Origin: Anoxybacteroides tepidamans | GTDB lineage: Bacteria > Bacillota > Bacilli > Bacillales > Anoxybacillaceae | Direction: 5' to 3' | Assembly: GCF_014201465.1 (NCBI RefSeq) | Contig: NZ_JACHEP010000002.1 | Span: 1-64,000 of the forward strand | DNA: 64,000 nt | In this document: positions 56,530 through 64,000 of the stretch, piece after piece | Layout: the number at the start of each line of letters is the position of its first letter | Numbering within the stretch: position 1 is the first letter of the stretch | Position numbers and translations under genes: made by a program | The notes under the pieces: model-generated | What the model saw: the letters and a program-made list of their open reading frames with translations, nothing else | Database searches by the model: none | Told to the model about the DNA's origin: nothing

Positions 56530-57864
56530 TTAATATAAAGCCATGTATTGGTCGCGTTCCCATTGATGAACGGCTGTGCGGAACATATCCCATTCGATTT
56601 CTTTCGCTTCGACAAAGTGTTCGAATAAATGTTTTCCTAATGCGTTCACAATCACTTCGTCTGATTTTAAGTTTTCCAATGCTTCCGCTAATGTCGATGG
56701 TAAATCAACGATTCCTTCTTCTAAGCGCTCTTCTTTTGTCATCACGTAGATGTTGCGATCAACCGGAGCAGGAGGAGTAAGTTTGTTTTTAATTCCGTCC
56801 AATCCAGCCGCAAGCAATACCGCCATCGCTAAATATGGGTTCGCTGCAGGATCGACGCTGCGAACTTCAATTCGTGTGCTCATGCCGCGCGATGCTGGAA
56901 TGCGAATGAGCGGGCTCCGGTTGCGGGCCGACCACGCAACATAGCAAGGCGCTTCATATCCAGGAACAAGGCGTTTGTACGAGTTTACGGTCGGATTCGT
57001 TACTGCGGTAAAGTTCGGTGCGTGTTTTAACACGCCGGCAATAAACTGGCGAGCAACGTCGCTCAACTGCAAATCACCATTTGGATCAAAGAACGCGTTT
57101 TCATTGTTTCTAAATAGCGATAAGTTACAATGCATACCTGAACCGTTCACACCGAACAAAGGTTTTGGCATGAACGTTGCGTGCAAACCATGCTTGCGCG
57201 CCACCGTTTTAACGACGAGTTTAAACGTTTGAATGTCGTCGCACGCTTTCACTGCGTTTGCATATTTAAAGTCGATCTCATGTTGACCAGGCGCTACTTC
57301 ATGGTGAGATGCTTCGATTTCAAAGCCCATTTCTTCCAGTTCCAATACGATATCGCGACGGCAATTTTCCCCTAAATCGGTTGGCGCTAAATCGAAATAA
57401 CCGCCGTTGTCGTTTAATTCAAGCGTCGGATTGCCTTTTTCGTCAAGTTTGAACAAGAAAAACTCTGGCTCCGGGCCTAAGTTAAAGGCATTGAATCCTA
57501 GAGACTCCATTTCTTTTAACATGCGTTTTAAATTGTAACGCGGGCAGCCTTCAAATGGCGTACCATCTGGATTGTAAATGTCGCAAATAAAGCGAGCAAC
57601 TTTCCCTTTTTCCGCTGTCCAAGGAAAAATAACAAATGTGTCTAAGTCTGGATATAAGTACATATCTGATTCTTCAATGCGGACAAATCCTTCAATTGAA
57701 GAACCGTCGAACATAATTTTGTTGTCTAACGCTTTTTCTAGCTGGCTGATCGGAATTTCAACGTTTTTAATCGTGCCAAGAATATCCGTAAATTGCAAAC
57801 GGATATACTTGACGTTCTCCTCCTTGACAATGCGCACAATGTCTTCTCTTGTGTACTTCGCCAT
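56530..57864 (-). CDS. glnA: Glutamine synthetase type I-alpha
   Basis: A 444-residue enzyme that makes glutamine from glutamate and ammonium. [37 protein letters not shown] and the ATP region [17 protein letters not shown] are present. The length fits the GSI-alpha form without adenylylation, which in bacilli is feedback-inhibited and also controls GlnR and TnrA. The ATG follows GGGGAGGG. Second gene of glnRA, 60 bp after glnR. Confidence 0.96.
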   Translation of the reverse strand: MAKYTREDIVRIVKEENVKYIRLQFTDILGTIKNVEIPISQLEKALDNKIMFDGSSIEGFVRIEESDMYLYPDLDTFVIFPWTAEKGKVARFICDIYNPDGTPFEGCPRYNLKRMLKEMESLGFNAFNLGPEPEFFLFKLDEKGNPTLELNDNGGYFDLAPTDLGENCRRDIVLELEEMGFEIEASHHEVAPGQHEIDFKYANAVKACDDIQTFKLVVKTVARKHGLHATFMPKPLFGVNGSGMHCNLSLFRNNENAFFDPNGDLQLSDVARQFIAGVLKHAPNFTAVTNPTVNSYKRLVPGYEAPCYVAWSARNRSPLIRIPASRGMSTRIEVRSVDPAANPYLAMAVLLAAGLDGIKNKLTPPAPVDRNIYVMTKEERLEEGIVDLPSTLAEALENLKSDEVIVNALGKHLFEHFVEAKEIEWDMFRTAVHQWERDQYMALY

Positions 57865-57924
57865 TTAAAACCCTCCCCGGTTAATCTAAAATTTATTTTT
57901 ATGTGAAAAAACATAAACTACCTA

Positions 57925-58326
57925 TTAATGGAAAAAGCGTGCAATATCGCCTTGACGAAGCGATGCGCGATTGAAACGACCCGCTTGTATCAACTCCGCT
58001 CGTAACAATTTCCGCAGCTCTTCGTCGGATAGCTGTTGCTTGACGATTTTTTCAACTTTTTCAGTCGGCTCTTGATTCGTCGCTTGACGAGATGCGAAAA
58101 TTTGTTTAATTCCGGCCAAGTTTACTCCTTGATCAATTAAATCTTTAATTTCAAGAAGGCGATCGACATCGTTAAAGGAGAAAAGACGTCGATTTCCCTC
58201 CGTTCTAGCAGGAGAAACAAGTCCATGTTCTTCATAATAGCGGATTTGACGAGCAGACAACTCAGTTAATTGCATCACAATGCCGATCGGAAACAATGGC
58301 ATCGAACGGCGGATGTTGCTACTCAT
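57925..58326 (-). CDS. glnR: MerR-type nitrogen repressor GlnR
   Basis: A 133-residue MerR-family regulator. The DNA-binding domain (about 13-80) has [20 protein letters not shown], and the C-terminal tail (about 95-133, [15 protein letters not shown]) is the part that senses glutamine-bound GlnA. It represses glnRA in nitrogen excess. The ATG follows TAAGGAGG. Confidence 0.92.
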   Translation of the reverse strand: MSSNIRRSMPLFPIGIVMQLTELSARQIRYYEEHGLVSPARTEGNRRLFSFNDVDRLLEIKDLIDQGVNLAGIKQIFASRQATNQEPTEKVEKIVKQQLSDEELRKLLRAELIQAGRFNRASLRQGDIARFFH

Positions 58327-58363
58327 GTCAAATACCTCCTTAATATCCGGGTACTTTCATTTT

Positions 58364-58388
58364 ATTATAGCGTAATATAATATGTCAA
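58364..58388 (-). promoter_or_regulatory. glnRA promoter region
   Basis: Minus strand TTGACA (58383-58388) and TATAAT (58364-58369) are seen, but only 13 nt apart, so one of them must combine with a different partner box. The exact promoter is uncertain. Confidence 0.45.
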
Positions 58389-58393
58389 TAAAA

Positions 58394-58410
58394 TGTTATA
58401 TTTCCTTACA
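58394..58410. promoter_or_regulatory. GlnR/TnrA operator
   Basis: TGTTATATTTCCTTACA (TGTAAGGAAATATAACA on the minus strand) matches TGTNA-N7-TNACA at every fixed position. It overlaps the stop codon of ynbB at 58406-58408. Confidence 0.75.
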
Positions 58411-59674
58411 AATAAATGAGTTGTTTTTCCATGAGTTGATCGATCGCCGTGCAAATTGCAATTTTCACATGGGAATACGTCAATCCCCCTTGCACATACG
58501 CCACATACGGCGGACGGATCGGTCCGTCGGCAGTCAATTCGATGCTCGCTCCTTGCACAAACGTTCCCGCCGCCATAATGACGTCGTCTTCATAGCCCGG
58601 CATATAGTTAGGATACGGGGTAAAATGCGAGTTGACCGGCGAAGCGAATTGAATCGCTTGGCAAAATGCAATCATTTGCTCCGGATCGTCAAATTGCACG
58701 GATTGAATTAAATCTGTGCGCGTAGCGTTCCATGTTGGATACGTATTCATGCCGATGCGCTCGAGCATCGCCGCGGTAAATACGGCTCCTTTCAACGCTT
58801 GGCCGACGATGTGAGGCGCTAGGAAAAAGCCTTGGTACATTTCGTGTAAGCTATAAAGCGAGGCTCCCGCTTCCGCGCCGATTCCCGGCGATGTCAGCCG
58901 ATAGGCGCACATATTTATATATTCGCGTTTGCCAACGAGATATCCTCCCGTTTTCGCCAATCCACCACCTGGATTTTTAATAAGCGAACCGGCGATTAAA
59001 TCGGCACCGACATGGCATGGCTCTTTTTCTTCAACAAATTCGCCGTAGCAATTATCAACAAACACGACGACATCCGGCTTGATTGTCTTCACAAATTCAA
59101 TCATTTCTTTAATTTCTGCAATCGTAAACGACGGGCGGGGATCGTATCCTTTTGAACGTTGAATACCGATCATTTTCGTCCGTTCGTTAATCGCTTGTTT
59201 GACCGCTGCAAAATCGACTTTCCCTTCAGTGGTGAGCGGAACGCTCTGATAGCCGATATGAAACTCTTTTAACGAGCCAACTCCTTTGCCGCGAATGCCA
59301 ACAATTTCTTCAAGCGTATCGTACGGTTTGCCAGTAATATATAATAACTCATCTCCTGGACGTAACACGCCGAATAAGGCAATGGTAATGGCGTGTGTAC
59401 CAGAAATAATTTGCGGGCGAACGAGCGCTGCTTCCCCAGCGAATACGTCGGCATACACTTTTTCAAGCGTATCGCGCCCGATGTCGTCATAGCCGTACCC
59501 GGTCGATGGGATAAAGTGCGCATCGCTCACTTGATGACGGCGAAAACTTTGCAAGACGCGGTATTGATTGTAATCAATTCGTTCGTCGATCTCCCGATGG
59601 ATGTGCGCAATTTGTGCTTCGACTTCTTTGACGAGTGCGGAAATTTTTTCTCCGTGTTTTAAATGCTGAAACAT
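58406..59674 (-). CDS. ynbB: PLP-dependent YnbB / methionine gamma-lyase-family protein
   Basis: A 422-residue fold-type I PLP enzyme of the family once called aluminium resistance protein (YnbB). The PLP lysine is probably in LIKNPGGGLAKTGGYLVGK; SGTHAITIALFGVLRPGD is the cofactor phosphate region; FVDNCYGEFVEEKEP carries the aspartate. Reaction unknown. ATG at 59674 follows AGAAAGGG; the frame is open to 59764. Lies between hflX and glnR, as in B. subtilis. Confidence 0.82.
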   Translation of the reverse strand: MFQHLKHGEKISALVKEVEAQIAHIHREIDERIDYNQYRVLQSFRRHQVSDAHFIPSTGYGYDDIGRDTLEKVYADVFAGEAALVRPQIISGTHAITIALFGVLRPGDELLYITGKPYDTLEEIVGIRGKGVGSLKEFHIGYQSVPLTTEGKVDFAAVKQAINERTKMIGIQRSKGYDPRPSFTIAEIKEMIEFVKTIKPDVVVFVDNCYGEFVEEKEPCHVGADLIAGSLIKNPGGGLAKTGGYLVGKREYINMCAYRLTSPGIGAEAGASLYSLHEMYQGFFLAPHIVGQALKGAVFTAAMLERIGMNTYPTWNATRTDLIQSVQFDDPEQMIAFCQAIQFASPVNSHFTPYPNYMPGYEDDVIMAAGTFVQGASIELTADGPIRPPYVAYVQGGLTYSHVKIAICTAIDQLMEKQLIYL

Positions 59675-59687
59675 AGAACAACCCTTT

Positions 59688-60929
59688 CTATTTTTGATAT
59701 GTTCGTAGCTGCTCATAAAGCGGATGTGCTCGCAATATATAGCCTTTACATTCATATGTCCCATTTTGTTCGTTGTAATGAAATATTTGCAAAATCGTTT
59801 CCGTTTTTAGCTGAGCAAGCAGTTTTCCTTCAAAAGCCGGAATCGCAACATCGTAAGGCTCCATCGCTTCCGTGATCGCCGTTTCAATAAACTGGCGCAG
59901 TTTTTGCACATCATTTTCGTTAAGCGCGCTAATCAAAATTGAATCCGTTTTCGGACTTGGAACAAAGTTTGGATGGACGATATCGCGTTTATTATAAACG
60001 GTCGCCATCGGAATCGTTGTAACGCCCAGTTCCTCCAGCAAGCTATAAACGGTCTGTTCATGTTGAATATAATCGGGATTGGACGAATCGACAATATGTA
60101 AAATAAAATCGGCTTCTTTCACTTCTTCTAGCGTCGAGCGAAACGCCGCGACGAGCGTTGTCGGCAAGTCTTGAATAAAGCCGACGGTGTCGGTCAAAAG
60201 CACGGTATAGCCGCTTGGCAGCACAAGCTTTCGCGTAAGCGGATCAAGTGTCGCGAACAATAAGTTTTCCTCGAATGAATCGGCGTTCGTTAGGCGGTTA
60301 AAAAGCGTTGATTTACCAGCGTTCGTATAGCCGACTAGCGCGATTTGAAAAACAGCGTTTTTTTTGCGCCGCTCGCGATACCGTTCGCGATGTTCGACAA
60401 TGACTTTTAGCTGCGCTTTAATTTCGTCGATGCGACGGCGAATATGGCGACGGTCTGTTTCTAACTTCGCTTCCCCCGGCCCTCTCGTTCCGATTCCGCC
60501 GCCAAGACGAGATAATTCCGCTCCTTGTCCACTTAAACGCGGCAAGATGTATTGCAGTTGGGCAAGCTCGACTTGCAATTTTCCTTCTTTTGATCGCGCC
60601 CGGCTTGCAAAAATGTCTAAAATAAGCTGCGTCCGGTCAATGACACGTATATTTAACAGCTTCGTTAAGTTGCGGTTTTGGCTTGGCGACAGCTCGTCAT
60701 TAAAAATGACGACATCTGGGGCAAATTGTTCGACAAGATGCACTAGTTCTTCCACTTTTCCTTTTCCAATATACGTAGCCGGATGAATCGTCTCTCGCTT
60801 TTGTGTAAGATGGATGACGACTTCACCGTTTGCCGTATGAACGAGCGAGGCAAGCTCTTCCATCGAATACGAAAACCGTTCATCGTCGACATGCGGCAAT
60901 TGGCAGCCGACGGTGATGACCTTTTCCAA
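59688..60929 (-). CDS. hflX: Ribosome-associated GTPase HflX
   Basis: A 413-residue GTPase that binds and splits ribosomes under stress. The N-terminal HflX domain contains [14 protein letters not shown] and [13 protein letters not shown]; the glycine-rich linker [20 protein letters not shown]; the G domain has P-loop [19 protein letters not shown] and NKRD. TTG at 60929 behind AGAAGGTG is chosen since the family begins near [11 protein letters not shown]; a GTG at 60962 in frame has its ribosome site too close. Confidence 0.88.
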   Translation of the reverse strand: MEKVITVGCQLPHVDDERFSYSMEELASLVHTANGEVVIHLTQKRETIHPATYIGKGKVEELVHLVEQFAPDVVIFNDELSPSQNRNLTKLLNIRVIDRTQLILDIFASRARSKEGKLQVELAQLQYILPRLSGQGAELSRLGGGIGTRGPGEAKLETDRRHIRRRIDEIKAQLKVIVEHRERYRERRKKNAVFQIALVGYTNAGKSTLFNRLTNADSFEENLLFATLDPLTRKLVLPSGYTVLLTDTVGFIQDLPTTLVAAFRSTLEEVKEADFILHIVDSSNPDYIQHEQTVYSLLEELGVTTIPMATVYNKRDIVHPNFVPSPKTDSILISALNENDVQKLRQFIETAITEAMEPYDVAIPAFEGKLLAQLKTETILQIFHYNEQNGTYECKGYILRAHPLYEQLRTYQK

Positions 60930-61078
60930 ATGCACACCTTCTTTCGTTTTCGCAAGATACACCTTCCTTCATCATACCAAATCTTTCTTCTAATCGCTAT
61001 CTTTCAAAAATAATTGATTTTCCCGGCTATTCCTCCTAAAATGGTTACCGTATGACAAAGAAAGAAAGGACTTGCGAT

Positions 61079-61687
61079 ATGACTTGGGAAGTATTAAGCA
61101 TTATCGGTACGATTGCGTTTGCGATTAGCGGTGCGATTGTAGCGATGGAAGAAGAATACGATATTCTTGGCGTTTATATTTTAGGGATTGTTACGGCGTT
61201 TGGCGGGGGAGCGGTGCGCAATTTATTGATTGGTGTCCCTGTTTCAGCGCTATGGGGACAAGGAATGTTATTTCACGTCGCACTGCTGGCGATGACACTC
61301 GTTTATTTGTTTCCGCAAAAAATGCTGCCGCATTGGCAGCGATGGGGAAATTTTTTTGATGCGCTTGGGCTTTCCGCCTTCGCCATTCAAGGGGCGTTAT
61401 ATGCCGTCCATATGAACCATCCGCTCAGTGCGGCGATTGTAGCAGCCGTTTTGACCGGAAGCGGTGGCGGCATTATTCGCGACGTGTTAGCGGGAAGAAA
61501 ACCGCTCGTGTTGCGCGAGGAAATTTACGCCGCTTGGGCGATTTTAGCCGGCATCGCCGTCGGAACCGGCATCGCCGACTCGCCTGTTGGATTGTATGGA
61601 TTGTTTGTCATCGTTGCGGCATTGCGCATTTTATCATATACGTACAACTGGAAATTGCCGAATAAATCATTGAAAATAAAAAATTAA
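61079..61687 (+). CDS. TRIC-family membrane channel (UPF0126)
   Basis: A 202-residue protein with seven predicted membrane helices in two repeats, each with a glycine-rich kink (VTAFGGGAVRNLLIGV and LTGSGGGIIRDVLAGRKP). This is the bacterial trimeric intracellular cation channel family. Probably conducts potassium or other monovalent cations; role in bacteria is unsettled. ATG at 61079 follows AAAGGA. Confidence 0.85.
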   Translation: MTWEVLSIIGTIAFAISGAIVAMEEEYDILGVYILGIVTAFGGGAVRNLLIGVPVSALWGQGMLFHVALLAMTLVYLFPQKMLPHWQRWGNFFDALGLSAFAIQGALYAVHMNHPLSAAIVAAVLTGSGGGIIRDVLAGRKPLVLREEIYAAWAILAGIAVGTGIADSPVGLYGLFVIVAALRILSYTYNWKLPNKSLKIKN

Positions 61688-61713
61688 AGCAGGAGCTGAA
61701 GGCATCCTGCTTT
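61686..61713 (+). terminator. TRIC gene terminator
   Basis: AAAGCAGGA (61686-61694) pairs with TCCTGCTTT (61705-61713), then TTT. Confidence 0.7.
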
Positions 61714-61794
61714 TTTACACTAGCCCTACTTCATTTTGGACGTGCTCCGCTCTTTCTTTCGGCAGCTACTCCTAGCAAGGCTTATCCGTTTTTC

Positions 61795-62949
61795 TTATTC
61801 TTTCCATCGCTCAACAATGGTCGCGGTTGCCATGCCGTGCCCGATGCAAATCGTTAATAAGCCGTAGCGCCCCTTTCGTCGTTCGAGTTCGTGAACGAGC
61901 GATGTCATGAGTTTCACGCCGGTTGCGCCGAGCGGGTGGCCTAAGGCGATCGCCCCACCGTTGACGTTCACTTTCGAAAGCGGTGCACCGATTTCTTTTT
62001 GCCAGGCAAGGACGACAGGAGCGAACGCTTCGTTAATTTCGACAAGGTCGATATCGTCAATCGTGAGGTTCGCTTTTTGCAATACTTTTTTCGTCGCTGG
62101 AATGACGCCGTCAAGCATATATGTCGGGTCTGAGCCGATGACCGTTTGCGCGACAATTTTTGCTTTCGGCTTCAAGCCGAGGCGAAGCGCTGTTTCGCGC
62201 TCCATCAGTAGCGCCGCCGCAGCACCGTCGCTCATTTGACTTGCGTTTCCAGCCGTAATTTTTCCGTTTTGTTTAAAGACCGGCTTCAATGTCGCCAACG
62301 CTTCAAGCGATGTATCTTGGCGCGGCCCTTCATCCGCTGTCACGATGATTTCGTTTCCGTCTTGGTCTAGCCCTTTTACCGGCACGATTTCTCGCTCGAA
62401 GCGACCCTCTGCTTGCGCCCGAAGCGCCCGTTGATGGCTTTCATACGCATATTCGTCTAACTGTTCTCTTGTCAATCCATATTTTTCAGCAATCAGTTCG
62501 GCAGAAACGCCTTGGTGAACGAATTCGTACTTTTCATGAAGCGACGGTGGAATCGTTCGCTCGTTCCCGTCACTTAAAATCGGCACTTTCGTCATGCTTT
62601 CTACACCAGCCGCAATCGTAATGTTCATATCACCTGATTTAATTTCTTGCGCAGCGAAATGAATCGCTTGCTGGCCGGAGCCGCACATCCGGTTGATTTG
62701 CACCGCCGGTACCTCCACCGGAAAGCCTGCTTCTAATGCCGCTAACCGGCCAATATTATAGCCTTGCTCGCCAATCGGCGTCACGCATCCCATCACAATA
62801 TCTTCGACCAGCTGTTTTTCAATCCCCGCTCGTCTGACGACTTCATCGAGCGCCACAGCTGCTAAGTGAACAGGATGTTTATCGCGAAACACCCCGTTTC
62901 GCTTGCCGACAGGAGTGCGCACTGCTTCGACAATAACGACTTCTCGCAT
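61795..62949 (-). CDS. Acetyl-CoA acyltransferase (thiolase)
   Basis: A 384-residue thiolase that cleaves 3-ketoacyl-CoA. The nucleophile is C89 in NRMCGSGQQA; the later catalytic regions are GGAIALGHPLGATG (His) and CIGHGMA (Cys), where GHG replaces the common GGG. ATG at 62949 with GAAGGGGAAG is chosen; an ATG at 62967 overlaps the upstream stop. It forms an operon with the 3-hydroxyacyl-CoA dehydrogenase and an acyl-CoA ligase, so beta-oxidation is the likely pathway. Confidence 0.9.
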   Translation of the reverse strand: MREVVIVEAVRTPVGKRNGVFRDKHPVHLAAVALDEVVRRAGIEKQLVEDIVMGCVTPIGEQGYNIGRLAALEAGFPVEVPAVQINRMCGSGQQAIHFAAQEIKSGDMNITIAAGVESMTKVPILSDGNERTIPPSLHEKYEFVHQGVSAELIAEKYGLTREQLDEYAYESHQRALRAQAEGRFEREIVPVKGLDQDGNEIIVTADEGPRQDTSLEALATLKPVFKQNGKITAGNASQMSDGAAAALLMERETALRLGLKPKAKIVAQTVIGSDPTYMLDGVIPATKKVLQKANLTIDDIDLVEINEAFAPVVLAWQKEIGAPLSKVNVNGGAIALGHPLGATGVKLMTSLVHELERRKGRYGLLTICIGHGMATATIVERWKE

Positions 62950-62963
62950 TTCTTCCCCTTCTT

Positions 62964-63809
62964 TCATTGATATGTGTAGAATCCTTTGCCTGTTTTTCGT
63001 CCAAGATGTCCCGCCTCGACAAGTTTACGAAGCGTTTGTGGTGGGCGGAACCGGTCGCCATATGCTTCTGTCATGTTTTCACTGACAAATAGCATCGTAT
63101 CTAACCCGACTAAATCGGCAAGTTCAAACGGTCCCATCGGGTAATTAAGCCCGAGGCGAATCGCTTTGTCAATATGTTCGGCAGAAGCCACCCCTTCTTC
63201 GTACATGCGGATACATTCAATCATATGAGCCGCGAGCGCCCTTGTTGTCACAAACCCTTGCATATCTTTCACGACGACCGTTTCTTTGCCAATTTCTTCG
63301 GACAGTTGTTGAATCGCTTCAATCGTCTGCTCGGACGTCGCCACTCCTTTGACGATCTCAATGAGCTTCATGACTGGCGCCGGGTTAAACCAATGCATGC
63401 CGACGACTTGGCTCGGACGTTTGGTCGCTGCGGCAATCGCCGTGACGCTTAATTCCGACGTATTCGTTGCTAAAATCGTCTCTTGTTTCGTATAGTGATC
63501 GAGCTGTTCAAACACTTGTTTTTTGAGCGGCAAATGTTCTGGAACTGCTTCAATGACAATATCGGCATCTTTCACCGTTTCTTGTAAATTTGTTTCGGTT
63601 TGTATGCGGGAAAGGACATTCGTTGCTTCTTGTTCCGATAATTTGCCTGCTTTGACAAAACGGGCAAGGCTTTTTTGAATCGACCGCATTCCTTTTTCTA
63701 ACGCCGCTTCAGAAATGTCGTATAAATAAACGGTTTTACCGCCCATCGCTAGCGACTGGGCGATGCCGCTTCCCATTAAGCCAGCACCGATAACGGCAAT
63801 TGTTTGCAT
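62964..63809 (-). CDS. 3-Hydroxybutyryl-CoA dehydrogenase
   Basis: A 281-residue NAD-dependent dehydrogenase. The Rossmann motif is AVIGAGLMGSGIAQ; IEAVPEHLPLKKQVF and TNTSELSVTAIA, then GMHWFNPAPVMKLIEIV with the catalytic histidine. Length equals the Hbd/MmgB type. Oxidises 3-hydroxyacyl-CoA for the adjacent thiolase. The ATG follows GGGGGAG. Confidence 0.92.
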   Translation of the reverse strand: MQTIAVIGAGLMGSGIAQSLAMGGKTVYLYDISEAALEKGMRSIQKSLARFVKAGKLSEQEATNVLSRIQTETNLQETVKDADIVIEAVPEHLPLKKQVFEQLDHYTKQETILATNTSELSVTAIAAATKRPSQVVGMHWFNPAPVMKLIEIVKGVATSEQTIEAIQQLSEEIGKETVVVKDMQGFVTTRALAAHMIECIRMYEEGVASAEHIDKAIRLGLNYPMGPFELADLVGLDTMLFVSENMTEAYGDRFRPPQTLRKLVEAGHLGRKTGKGFYTYQ

Positions 63810-63820
63810 CGCTACTCCCC

Positions 63821-64000
63821 CTATTGAACATTCGCAAAATAATCACGCAATTGTTCACGCAATTTCATTTTCAAAAATTTTCCGACACTTGTTTTCGGAA
63901 TTTCGTTCATAAAGACGATTTCATCTGGCAGCCACCATTTCGCAAATTGCGGACGTAAAAAGTCGTATAGTTCCTCTTTTGTCACACTTTTTCCTTCTTT
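63821..64000 (-). CDS. Acyl-CoA ligase, C-terminal part (cut by window edge)
   Basis: Only the last 59 residues are inside the window. FLRPQFAKWWLPDEIVFMNE and PKTSVGKFLKMKLRE are the C-terminal domain of AMP-forming acyl-CoA ligases, with the catalytic lysine in SVGKFLK. It is first of at least three genes of a fatty-acid degradation operon; it would activate fatty acids for the two downstream enzymes. Chain-length preference is not visible. Confidence 0.82.
   Translation of the reverse strand, partial: KEGKSVTKEELYDFLRPQFAKWWLPDEIVFMNEIPKTSVGKFLKMKLREQLRDYFANVQ

Overview
The window is a stretch of chromosome from a low-to-moderate-GC, endospore-forming Bacillaceae, most like the moderately thermophilic Anoxybacillus/Geobacillus group. 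The reasons are the gene content and order (glnR-glnA, lexA/yneA-yneB-ynzC, tkt, sirA, yneF, ccdA-ccdB-ccdC, sspO/sspP beside aconitase), the small spore-protein genes, a Spo0E-like gene, strong AGGAGG ribosome sites and frequent GTG/TTG starts. The genus is an inference. No rRNA, tRNA, prophage or CRISPR array was seen.

Layout. 0-7 kb: a LacI-type regulator, then an acetoin dehydrogenase operon (acoABC) behind a clear -24/-12 promoter, with its sigma-54 activator acoR upstream. 7-14 kb: a mixed accessory patch with a HEAT-repeat protein, intact and broken Rpn/PD-(D/E)XK genes, mqo and an AbrB/RelE-type toxin-antitoxin pair. 14-24 kb: a zinc-ribbon membrane protein that appears to start at AUU, a hydroxypyruvate isomerase/tartronate semialdehyde reductase pair, mscL, a secreted LysM-G5-M23 hydrolase, and a proline catabolism cluster with its PucR-type regulator. 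24-33 kb: a xylose-type ABC transporter (xylFGH) with a three-component sensor system (XylFII-LytS-YesN). 33-38 kb: a PAS-GAF-PAS-GGDEF-EAL protein and glpFK with a leader terminator. 38-49 kb: small conserved Bacillus genes, RNase H homologues, aconitase, three SASP genes and a LysM/SleB-type hydrolase. 49-61 kb: cytochrome c biogenesis, sirA, tkt, SOS genes, glutamine synthesis, ynbB and hflX. 61-64 kb: a TRIC-family channel and a fatty-acid oxidation cluster cut by the right edge.

How the genes work together. Much of the window concerns carbon choice: acetoin, xylose-type sugars and glycerol uptake, several with CcpA (cre)-like sites, feed central enzymes that are also here (aconitase, malate:quinone oxidoreductase, transketolase). 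Proline and fatty-acid degradation add further routes. Two secreted wall hydrolases carry WalR-like boxes.

The most unusual feature is a set of about 250-bp intergenic repeats. Three copies of one family (about 17.5, 19.6 and 32.8 kb) and one divergent member (about 47.4 kb) share the same nested-stem architecture: an outer stem enclosing three hairpin branches, with arm changes that preserve pairing. The 47.4-kb copy has matching terminal inverted repeats and a flanking 9-bp direct repeat, and a 41-bp piece of its terminus recurs at 17.4 kb. I do not recognise the family; it looks like a non-autonomous mobile element and/or a structured RNA.
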